From an uncultured Oscillospiraceae bacterium (GTDB lineage Bacteria; Bacillota; Clostridia; Oscillospirales; Oscillospiraceae), in contig CATZRD010000033.1 of NCBI GenBank assembly GCA_958423465.1, positions 1 through 27,185 on the forward strand: 27,185 nt of DNA, given 5' to 3'. Within the stretch, counting starts at the first letter, position 1. Each line of letters starts with the position of its first letter. The notes beneath the pieces were generated by a model. The model had not been told where the DNA came from. It was given only the letters and a program-made list of their open reading frames with translations, and searched no databases. Both the position numbers and the translations under genes were made by a program. This document shows positions 1 through 7,121 of the stretch, piece by piece.

Positions 1-2
1 AT

Positions 3-980
3 ACGGGTGTTATTATTGCGACTGCGAATGAACTATACAATCAAGTTATCGATACTCTTCATCAAATAGGAATTCATCATACATATTTGGTGAGTGATTG
101 GAATAAATGGGCCCTTGTTAGAAAGATGGCACCAAGGAATATTGACGAGTTCTATCTGGAGGTAAATTTAGCGGATCATTGCAATCTTAATTGTCAGTGC
201 TGTGACCATTTTTCACCAATTGCGAAAAAGACTTTTTTGGACTTTGAACAATATGTTAGAGATATTCATCGTATTTCTGAACTTTCAGGCGGGAAGATTG
301 GATTAATGAAGTTGCAAGGTGGAGAACCACTTTTAAATCCACGTGTAACCGAGTATATGAAAGCAACGAGAGAAGTTTTCCCCGATTCCCCGATTTGTTT
401 GTTTACGGACGGCCTGCTCCTGCCCAAAGTAGGGGAAAGAAACGATGATAACTTCTGGGATGCAGTGAGAAGGTATGAAATAGAAGTGCGTATGACAAGA
501 TATCCTATACCTTTGGATATTGAACGGATTACCCAACAAGCAGAAAGACATGGTGTGCCGGTAACCTTCGATCCACCTGTGTGTAAAGGTGGGGCTCGCC
601 TTTGGATTTTTTCTGAAATTGGTGCACTTGACTATCATGGCATTAAACATTCCGTTAAGCATCCATTTGATTTGTCAGGTCTTCAAGAAAAGTGGAGGTG
701 GGTGAGTTGCTACCAGTTTAATGAATCGCAGGTGTTACGGGATGGAAAAGTTTATACATGCCCTATGATTCCATATGCACATTTTTTTAATGAAAAATTT
801 AACGTAAATCTCGAGGTTAAAGAAGACTGCTTTATTGATATTTATAAAGCAAAAACCATGGAGGAAATTACAGAGTTTTGTACACATAGAACATCTTTTT
901 GTGATTATTGTGCAGTCCACCACCGATCTGTTTTGGAATGGAAGCAATCGAGCCACGATATTAGCGAGTGGACTCTATAA
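3..980 (+). CDS. Radical SAM protein, 5' end cut by window edge
   Basis: The reading frame is open to the left edge, so the true start lies outside. The visible N-terminus (about 28 codons, beginning TGVIIATANELYNQVI) looks like the end of a Rossmann-type nucleotide-binding lobe. It is followed by a radical SAM core with the CxxxCxxC cluster motif (HCNLNCQCCDHF, near nt 177-212), which binds the 4Fe-4S cluster that cleaves S-adenosylmethionine. A GGEP motif follows (nt 318-329). The C-terminal part has further cysteines (YTCPM, FCDYC) that may bind a second cluster, as in SPASM-like proteins. Proteins of this build are frequent in capsule and exopolysaccharide clusters, which fits the neighbours, but the substrate cannot be read from sequence. 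The DNA is clearly more AT-rich than everything downstream, suggesting a separate origin. The radical SAM assignment is firm; the role is open. Confidence 0.85.
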   Translation, partial: TGVIIATANELYNQVIDTLHQIGIHHTYLVSDWNKWALVRKMAPRNIDEFYLEVNLADHCNLNCQCCDHFSPIAKKTFLDFEQYVRDIHRISELSGGKIGLMKLQGGEPLLNPRVTEYMKATREVFPDSPICLFTDGLLLPKVGERNDDNFWDAVRRYEIEVRMTRYPIPLDIERITQQAERHGVPVTFDPPVCKGGARLWIFSEIGALDYHGIKHSVKHPFDLSGLQEKWRWVSCYQFNESQVLRDGKVYTCPMIPYAHFFNEKFNVNLEVKEDCFIDIYKAKTMEEITEFCTHRTSFCDYCAVHHRSVLEWKQSSHDISEWTL

Positions 981-1013
981 ATTCAAGATAGAAGTGTTTT
1001 GCGGATATTATGA

Positions 1014-1124
1014 AACTATGACTTCTTTGCGATAGCCTACCGCTTTACAGACGAGTTTTATAAGTTCAACCTGTTCGCGGACCAGCACTTGATCGCGTTG
1101 TACGGGAACAGTCCGAGGCAGTAA
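1014..1124 (+). pseudogene. Possible orphan 3' coding tail (remnant)
   Basis: After the radical SAM stop there is a short open stretch beginning right after an in-frame TGA at 1011. It encodes about 36 residues with a protein-like composition (DFFAIAYRFTDEFYKFNLFA, then further residues ending GNSPRQ) and stops with TAA at 1122-1124. No start codon with a ribosome binding site precedes it. I read it as the surviving 3' end of a gene lost at the junction where AT-rich DNA meets GC-rich DNA. I do not recognise the family, and chance openness cannot be excluded. Confidence 0.25.
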
Positions 1125-1160
1125 CCAGACGGTTGGATCGGGGACAGAGGAGGCGGTGGT

Positions 1161-2594
1161 ATGAAGCGGGAGCGACTATGGGGAACACTGCGGCAGGTAT
1201 GGCTCCGGGCCCGACCGTTCCTGGTCTCCGCCCTGGCGGTTGTGCTCATTGCCCTCCAGCAGATTTATTATCTGGATGACCCCGCTACCGTTGTTCTCAA
1301 TATCATCCTGCTGGGTCTGAATCTGCTGCTGTTTGTGCCTCTGGTCCGAAACGCAGGAAAAGCCGCGGCGTATTCCGGAGATACTGTGGACAGAGTGCTG
1401 CAGTGGGTAGGGCTGGTCTTTGTCTCACTCCTCGGTTTCTTGTACAATATTTTCTTTTACGGGGTTCCTTCACCACTTTCGGATTTTCAACAGTTCTTCA
1501 ACAGTATGTGCGGACTGTGGACGGTGGCGATTCTGATGGAATTCCTCCTGCTTGGAGGATTGGCCTGTGCCCGGCTGCTGCAGTTTTCGCGCCCGGGACG
1601 GACAATTGTAGTGCCCCCTTATCCCAGTGGACCGGAAGGGCCTGACACTCCCGGCGGGGAGGAACCAAAAGGGCCAGGAGGAACTGGCGGTACAGGAGGA
1701 CCAGGAGGCACGGGAGGACCAGGCACGGGAATAGATGCAACCTTCGGCAAAAAGCTTCTCCTGCCGGAAAACGTAGGGTTCTGCGCATTCCTTATTTTGT
1801 ACTTGTTCTGCTTTCTCTTTCTCCCGTTTTTAAACCTGACCCAATTCACATGGATTGATTCAGTCAAGGAATTCGTCAAGCTGTTATTGGGGGATAGCGA
1901 ATTCCTGAACCACTCAAACATCATCGCCCTTGTGTTTTACGCTTTAGCCCTATTCGCTTTATTCTTTACAGCTATCGTTATTTTTGCCATTGCGCGATAC
2001 GTGCTGAAGCGCTTTTCTGGAAATGGGGACAGGCCGAACTTTTTTGACGAGTACGGGACCTCGGTCGTTATCCTCATCATGATCGTGCCCTTCCTGCTCT
2101 CTGTCCAGCAGGCGGGTACGGATGGATATCAGCTGGTGGGCTTTGTCAGCAGCCTCTTCGGGTATGCGCTGGGCATCCTGGTCGGAATAATAGCGGTCAT
2201 GGTGGCCTTTGAAGCGATCCGGCTGGTTCTGAAGCAGTGTCTGCAGCATGGCTCCCTGCTGAAAATCTCCATGCGTCTGATCTTCGTGCTCATTGTCCAG
2301 TACAGCATGGGGCTGCTGATGGGCGTCCTCCGTATGTTCGCGCTGCGCTCGGTGCTGGAGTCCCTCCTGCTCTTCTTCCTGCCGGACCTGGGGGATTCCC
2401 TGGAACCGGAGGTCACTCAGGTGATGAATGAGGCGCTGGAGAGGGAAATTGAAATGGCGTCCGGAGGTCTACAGCACCGGTACGGAGAACACCAGCCCCG
2501 AATCAGCCGAAAAGACAAGGTGGTGGTCCGCAGAATTGGAACGCGTTCGGAGCGAAAAAGGAGGGGATCCGGATGGATCAGACGGACAAGATGA
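1161..2594 (+). CDS. Polytopic membrane protein with Gly/Pro-rich linker, unknown function
   Basis: Codes for 477 residues from an ATG with a good Shine-Dalgarno (GGAGGCGG, about 5 nt spacing). I see roughly nine hydrophobic segments: four in residues 15-142, then a low-complexity Gly/Pro/Thr linker (about 151-193), then five more between about 205 and 415. The C-terminus is cytoplasmic-looking and very basic (RRIGTRSERKRRGSGWIRR). No known domain or catalytic motif is recognisable. The stop lies 22 bases inside the next gene, so the two are probably translationally coupled and may form one complex. The linker between two membrane halves suggests an ancestral fusion or a flexible extramembrane hinge. 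The gene is surely real; the function is unknown. Confidence 0.8.
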   Translation: MKRERLWGTLRQVWLRARPFLVSALAVVLIALQQIYYLDDPATVVLNIILLGLNLLLFVPLVRNAGKAAAYSGDTVDRVLQWVGLVFVSLLGFLYNIFFYGVPSPLSDFQQFFNSMCGLWTVAILMEFLLLGGLACARLLQFSRPGRTIVVPPYPSGPEGPDTPGGEEPKGPGGTGGTGGPGGTGGPGTGIDATFGKKLLLPENVGFCAFLILYLFCFLFLPFLNLTQFTWIDSVKEFVKLLLGDSEFLNHSNIIALVFYALALFALFFTAIVIFAIARYVLKRFSGNGDRPNFFDEYGTSVVILIMIVPFLLSVQQAGTDGYQLVGFVSSLFGYALGILVGIIAVMVAFEAIRLVLKQCLQHGSLLKISMRLIFVLIVQYSMGLLMGVLRMFALRSVLESLLLFFLPDLGDSLEPEVTQVMNEALEREIEMASGGLQHRYGEHQPRISRKDKVVVRRIGTRSERKRRGSGWIRRTR

Positions 2595-4673
2595 GAAAAA
2601 TCTCTGGCGGAAGCCCTCAGACCGGAGCCCTCTATATTCTCCGGATCGCCACGATTGTCTTGGCGGTGGTCTCCTGGTGGTCCACAGCCCAGGGCATGGC
2701 CGATTACGTGTTCCAGGAGAAAGTGGCAGGCATACCTGGCTTCTCTTGGGGTACAGGGAATTCTGCTGGGATTGAATTTCTACCTGCCGACGTTCTGGAT
2801 GAACACGATGGGGTCTTGCTCCAAGCGAACCGTCCTGGCCAGCCTGAGTCTTGTTACCCTGTGCTGTTCTTCTGTTTTTACTTATATCTTCATATCCGGC
2901 TATGCATATGAGGGAGCCTGGCCCACAGAGAGCAGACTCCTGGTCCAATCTGGGTACCGGAGCGAGCTGTATGATGCAGGCGATTATGTCGATGAATATC
3001 AAGAACTGCTTCGGGACGAGCTGGGCGGACAGGTAAGCGATCTGTATACGCAGGCGGCGGCGCTGGAAACACAGGAGGCTTCGGTTGGAGAAGGACTGAA
3101 TCTGGAGCAGGATCGGAAGCAATATGTCGAAGGCGAAGAAGGCGAAGAGGTTGATTTTGCGGCAAACAGTGAGATTTTGAGTGCCATCCTCGCTATGGAA
3201 CGAGCAATGGCCGACGGAGCTTCGGACAGTGAGATTCAACAGGCGGAACAGACTCTTGGCAGCCTGGAAGATCAGGTCAATGAGCAGATTGCTCAGTTGG
3301 AGATTCAGATCCCGAAGTCACAGGATGCAGTCGACAATGCATACCAAATGGTGCAGCAGGCAGAAGATATGTTGAATAATGCCCCTCCTGGCTCCGATAT
3401 TGTAGCGCTACAAGAGGCACGCGACGATGCTGTTGCGGCCTGGAGGCAAGCGCGGACGGAGTGGAATGAACTAAATCAGAAACAGGGCGATTATGAAGAA
3501 GCCCTGGGCGTTATCCGACGCTATCAGGGCTCCCTCGCCTCCGCCAGCGGAGGCAGCACTGCCGTTACAGCGGCTCTGCGGGAAATTCAGTCCGGCCTGC
3601 TGCAGCAGGACATTGATACCGAGGATCTGGCGAACCAGGCGCGCAATATCTTTGAAGAACTCCAGGCGGCTCAAACAGGAAGTGGAGCAGGAGACGCTAC
3701 CTATACAGATCTCCTGGATGGCATGGATGAAATGATTCGGGACATCCAGGCATATGCGGAATTAAAGAGCTCGGAAGAAACACTGGATGAGCAGACGGAA
3801 GAGTTGAGCAACGCCTCTGATTGGAGCGGAGAGGACTGGAAAGAGGTCTGGACGGAAAAGCTGGATGCGCTGAAGTCTGCTATAGGTACGCTTCCGGCAT
3901 ATTCCGGCACAGAAAACAGCTTGCTGCGAAATTATGACCGGACAGAGGCCATGGACCATCTGGACGACCTGAGCCGGCTGTATATCGCGGAGCACAATGC
4001 TGTGGATCAAGCCGGCATCTACCTGCGGAGCCCTAACCGTGGGCTGGCCCTGTTCAGCCTGGCAGTGGCCTTCTTCCTGGATATTGCAGCCTTTACCGTA
4101 GGGTTTTTGATTTATCTGGTGGAGGAGAAAAACAAGAAGGAACAGTTGCTTCGAGGATTGAGCACCCAGAGAGACCGGGGGGATGCAGCGGCGGATACCG
4201 GCTTCGGAATCGTCTCCCCGGCCACCGCGCGGCGGTACCTGTATCTGACCGGGGACTACATACGGGAGAACGAGCGCTTTTATTACAAAGCCCTGGATGG
4301 TGAGAACGAAACTGAAGTGGTGCTGGACAAGCCAGACTTTCAGCGTGGCTTCTACCTGGAGGATGGTGGAGCACTCGCTGCCGTCTCGCCCCAGACACTG
4401 GCACTGTACCAGATGCCGAATGGCCCCCGGGATGGTATATACCTGAACTGCTCCCTCCAGTACCGGGAGCCTGTGCTCAGTATTCAGGAAGACGGTAAGA
4501 CTGCGTTCGAGTTTCTCGCCTCTGTAGGAGAGGAAGTGCCGGTCTACCGTATGCAGGATGGCCAGTGCGTATCCTGTGTGACCGCTGACGTTCCCCCGCA
4601 AAAAATGCAGATGGTAGTGCTGGCGCTGAACAACGCTGGTACAGCCGTGGCTGCAATCTACCTCATCCCATAG
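2573..4673 (+). CDS. Membrane-anchored coiled-coil protein with apparent frameshift near nt 2720
   Basis: Two frames must be joined to give a sensible protein. The first begins at ATG 2573 behind GGAGGGGATCCGG and encodes a first membrane helix (YILRIATIVLAVVSW). The second continues from about 2724 (WQAYLASLGVQGILLGLNFY) to the stop at 4673. Dropping one A from the AAA at 2720-2722 restores a single 699-residue protein. As joined it has three N-terminal membrane helices, a long Glu/Gln/Ala-rich coiled-coil region (about residues 130-450), a further helix (LFSLAVAFFLDIAAFTVGFL) and a cytoplasmic domain of about 190 residues. It overlaps the upstream membrane gene by 22 bases. No family recognised. 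The frameshift could be a sequencing or assembly error in a short A run or a genuine inactivation; in the latter case only an internally started product would be made. Confidence 0.7.
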
Positions 4674-4704
4674 AAGGATATTGAGATTCGTAGATCGATA
4701 CAAT

Positions 4705-4722
4705 CCCCGCCACCCGGCGGGG
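4705..4722 (+). promoter_or_regulatory. Perfect GC hairpin before the short ORF
   Basis: CCCCGCC (4705-4711) and GGCGGGG (4716-4722) form a 7-bp stem with a 4-nt loop, 31 nt after the stop of the coiled-coil gene. No T run follows, so it is not a standard intrinsic terminator. It ends five bases before the strong GAGGAGG site of the short ORF and could influence ribosome access or protect mRNA ends. Confidence 0.4.
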
Positions 4723-4741
4723 CAAAGAGGAGGTGATGAAC

Positions 4742-4891
4742 ATGACATGGATATTCACTCCTAGGGTGGAGCGGCCTAACCAGCGGTTCCCGACTCAGGC
4801 GAGGGAGCCGCCCGTGGGAGAAGGCTTTGGGGGCCAATCTGAACAGGCCCCCGAAGGCGGGAACGACTCTCGCCTAGTGAAAGGAGAATGA
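4742..4891 (+). CDS. Short ORF (49 codons) in the leader of the SLH gene
   Basis: An ATG at 4742 follows a very strong ribosome binding site (GAGGAGG, about 8 nt spacing). The frame runs 49 codons (MTWIFTPRVERPNQRFPTQA at the start) to TGA 4889-4891. An alternative ATG at 4736 sits too close to the Shine-Dalgarno. The peptide is Pro/Gln/Gly/Glu-rich with no known domain. Its stop overlaps an ATG at 4888 and ends 8 nt before the preferred SLH start, an arrangement suited to translational coupling or a leader peptide. The same DNA can fold into a long stem-loop (4797-4875), so the region may act mainly as RNA. Confidence 0.4.
   Translation: MTWIFTPRVERPNQRFPTQAREPPVGEGFGGQSEQAPEGGNDSRLVKGE
4797..4875 (+). 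promoter_or_regulatory. Long nested stem-loop leader upstream of the SLH gene
   Basis: Three nested stems pair in register: AGGCGAG 4797-4803 with CTCGCCT 4869-4875, CCGCC 4808-4812 with GGCGG 4856-4860, and an 11-bp stem CTTTGGGGGCC 4825-4835 with GGCCCCCGAAG 4846-4856 (one U-G pair; one G is shared with the middle stem). The element ends six bases before the AAGGAG site used by the SLH gene. This is a plausible cis-acting RNA element; there is no T run, so control would be at translation or RNA stability rather than termination. Confidence 0.4.
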
Positions 4892-4899
4892 CAATCGGC

Positions 4900-6822
4900 A
4901 TGAACAAGCGATTCCTGGCAAAAATCCTAACGCTCTGTATGATCGTGTCCATGGTTCAGCTTCCGGTGTCTGCCGCCTCCGCCGACACAGATACTGCTCC
5001 CGCAACGGGAACGGGTATTTCGTGGAGCGTGGAATCCGACGGGACCTATAAGGTGAACGACGATGTTACGGTAAGCGGTACATATACGGTGGGCAACGAC
5101 GCCAACGGCACCTATGTGATCGCCTTGGACACCGACACCGGAAATACCGAGACCTACAGCCTTACCATGGATACTATCGTCGTGGCATCTGACAGCAAGC
5201 TGACCGTCAAGGGCGGCGCCGTAAAGGCATACACTACCGGCGACGACGTTACCTTCAAGGTCAGCGGCCAGCTGGTGCTCGACGGCATCAAGGCGGAGGC
5301 ACCTGTGGTTCTCACCGTTCCTAGTGAAATCAAGAACGAGACCAAGGCCACAACTTTTGCAACGACAGGTACGACGGGGAAGACCATTACTCTTACCGGT
5401 AAGCTCGACTTTGGTGAGAACGGTGTCACGGTCAAGGACGGCGCGACAGTCATCATCAAGAGCGATGAGCACAGTATAGGAACCATTATCAGCGGTACCA
5501 TCACCGTTGAGGAGGGCGCTGTCCTGAAGATCCAGAGCGATGTCACCCTGAACTCTGACATCATCGCGAAGGGTACTGTCGAGGTCGAGAACAATGCCAC
5601 GGTGAGCGGTACCGGCAATATCGTGCTGGAAGGCGGTACCGCGTCCGGTAATGTTGATGCGTACTACAAGATCACGCAAGACGCGGTGAGCGGTGGTAAT
5701 GTCGACCTGACCTATAAAGTCGGTAACGATACTTATAGTATACGGGGCGATGTGATCCCCGTCGGTAGTACGGTGGTCGTAACGGCTACTCCCCAATCGG
5801 ACTATAAAGTCAGCAGCGGCACCTATACCATTGGTGATGACGCAACTAAGTTTTCCATTGAGAACTTCAGTAGCAGTACCGCTGGACAGAAAGTCATCGG
5901 TGAGTTTACTCCCAACAACGGTCCCATTAAAGTCGCTGTTACCTTCGCCTACGTCAGCAGTGGCGGTGGCGACCACGGTGGTGGCGGCGGAGGCGGAGGC
6001 GGCGGAGGAAGCTCCTCCAGCAGCTCCCGCGTAACGGTAGCTTCCACCACCCACGGCCGCGTGACTGTCAGCCCGGACAACCCCAAGACCGGCGACACCG
6101 TGACCATCACGGTTCGCCCGGATGATGGCTATGTCCTGGATACCCTCACTGTGACGAACACGAGTGGCAAGGAAGTTGAGCTGACCAAGGTGAACGATAC
6201 CCGGTACACCTTCGTGATGCCCAATTCCAAGGTGACCGTCAAGGCCACCTTCGTGGCCGAGGAGCCCAGCGGCATGCCCTTCACGGACGTGGCGTCCGGC
6301 GCCTGGTACTATGACGCCGTGTCCTTTGTGTATAAGCGCGGCCTCATGGCCGGTACCGGCGACAACCTGTTCAGCCCAAATGTGACCACTAGCCGCGGCA
6401 TGATCGTCACCATCCTGTACCGTCTGGACGGCTCCCCCAGTGCTTCCAGCGCCGGCTTCACCGATGTGACCTCCGGCCAGTGGTACACCGATGCGGTGAA
6501 CTGGGCGGCCGCCAACGACATCGTGGCGGGCTACGGCAACGGCCTGTTCGGGCCCAACGACACCGTGACCCGTGAGCAGATGGCGGTCATTCTGTACCGC
6601 TATGCCCAGTACAAGGGCTACGATACCAGCGCGTCCAACAGCCTGAATGGCTACACGGACGTGGGTGGCGTCAGCTCCTGGGCGCTCACCGCCATGCAGT
6701 GGGCTAACGCTGAGGGCCTCATCAACGGCACCAGCGGCACGACCCTGAGCCCCACCAACGGCGCAACCCGCGCTGAGGTGGCCCAGATCCTCATGCGCTT
6801 CTGCGAGAATTTCGTGGACTAA
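4900..6822 (+). CDS. Secreted SLH-domain surface protein
   Basis: 640 residues from ATG 4900. An in-frame ATG at 4888 lies only one base from the AAGGAG site, and starting at 4900 gives a clean signal peptide (MNKRFLAKILTLCMIVSMVQ, cleavage near VSAASA). After it come about 330 residues of Thr/Val/Gly/Asp-rich, probably beta-solenoid sequence, a poly-Gly then poly-Ser hinge (about 355-376), an InlB/bacterial-repeat-like module (about 378-452, ending FVMPNSKVTVKATF), and three S-layer homology domains (about 460-513, 519-573 and 584-640). SLH domains bind pyruvylated secondary cell-wall polysaccharide, so the protein should sit on the outside of the wall, with the beta-rich part displayed. The neighbouring polysaccharide genes fit a surface locus. 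The exposed part has no recognisable enzyme motif and could be an adhesin or structural protein. Confidence 0.92.
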   Translation: MNKRFLAKILTLCMIVSMVQLPVSAASADTDTAPATGTGISWSVESDGTYKVNDDVTVSGTYTVGNDANGTYVIALDTDTGNTETYSLTMDTIVVASDSKLTVKGGAVKAYTTGDDVTFKVSGQLVLDGIKAEAPVVLTVPSEIKNETKATTFATTGTTGKTITLTGKLDFGENGVTVKDGATVIIKSDEHSIGTIISGTITVEEGAVLKIQSDVTLNSDIIAKGTVEVENNATVSGTGNIVLEGGTASGNVDAYYKITQDAVSGGNVDLTYKVGNDTYSIRGDVIPVGSTVVVTATPQSDYKVSSGTYTIGDDATKFSIENFSSSTAGQKVIGEFTPNNGPIKVAVTFAYVSSGGGDHGGGGGGGGGGGSSSSSSRVTVASTTHGRVTVSPDNPKTGDTVTITVRPDDGYVLDTLTVTNTSGKEVELTKVNDTRYTFVMPNSKVTVKATFVAEEPSGMPFTDVASGAWYYDAVSFVYKRGLMAGTGDNLFSPNVTTSRGMIVTILYRLDGSPSASSAGFTDVTSGQWYTDAVNWAAANDIVAGYGNGLFGPNDTVTREQMAVILYRYAQYKGYDTSASNSLNGYTDVGGVSSWALTAMQWANAEGLINGTSGTTLSPTNGATRAEVAQILMRFCENFVD

Positions 6823-6850
6823 TTGAGGACAACTAAGTACCTATAAGCCC

Positions 6851-6944
6851 GAAGAACGGGAAGCCCTTCCTTCCCGTTCTTCCCAAAGCCCTCCCGCTGT
6901 GTGAAGGGCTTTGGGAAGAACTCTTTCTTCGGAGTTCTTTTCTT
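6851..6944 (+). terminator. Cascade of overlapping hairpins after the SLH gene, last with T-rich tail
   Basis: Three hairpins follow one another and share arms. The first is a perfect 13-bp stem 6851-6863/6870-6882. The second is a perfect 16-bp stem 6877-6892/6905-6920, whose left arm overlaps the right arm of the first, so the two exclude each other. The third is an 8-bp stem 6916-6923/6932-6939, followed by TTCTTCC. The last is a reasonable intrinsic terminator for the SLH gene. The mutually exclusive layout resembles an attenuator but could simply be stacked terminators. Confidence 0.6.
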
Positions 6945-7079
6945 CCGTCTCTGTCCATCTCCCAGAGACGGAAACCAACTGTGCGGAATACCCGCACGGA
7001 CGGTTTTCTCCTTTCCGAACGGGGGCGTTTCCCGGCAGATCTGCGCGGGGGATGAGTGAGAGACCACCCCATCCCCCGC
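6945..7079 (+). promoter_or_regulatory. Further hairpins in the leader of the polysaccharide operon
   Basis: Three more inverted repeats precede the O-antigen ligase gene: a 9-bp perfect stem 6945-6953/6963-6971, a 6-bp stem 6981-6986/6992-6997 and a 10-bp perfect stem 7045-7054/7070-7079. No convincing promoter pair is visible. They may be leader RNA structures for the 7122-12048 operon or parts of repeated palindromes. Confidence 0.35.
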
Positions 7080-7121
7080 CCCCCGTTTCAGACAGAAAAC
7101 TACCTGACAAGGAATCTGCAT

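Noticed and set aside
2715..2726. Programmed ribosomal frameshift in the coiled-coil membrane gene
   Set aside because: The site has only AAAG, no slippery heptamer or +1 shift-prone stop codon, and no clear downstream stem; a simple one-base indel explains it.
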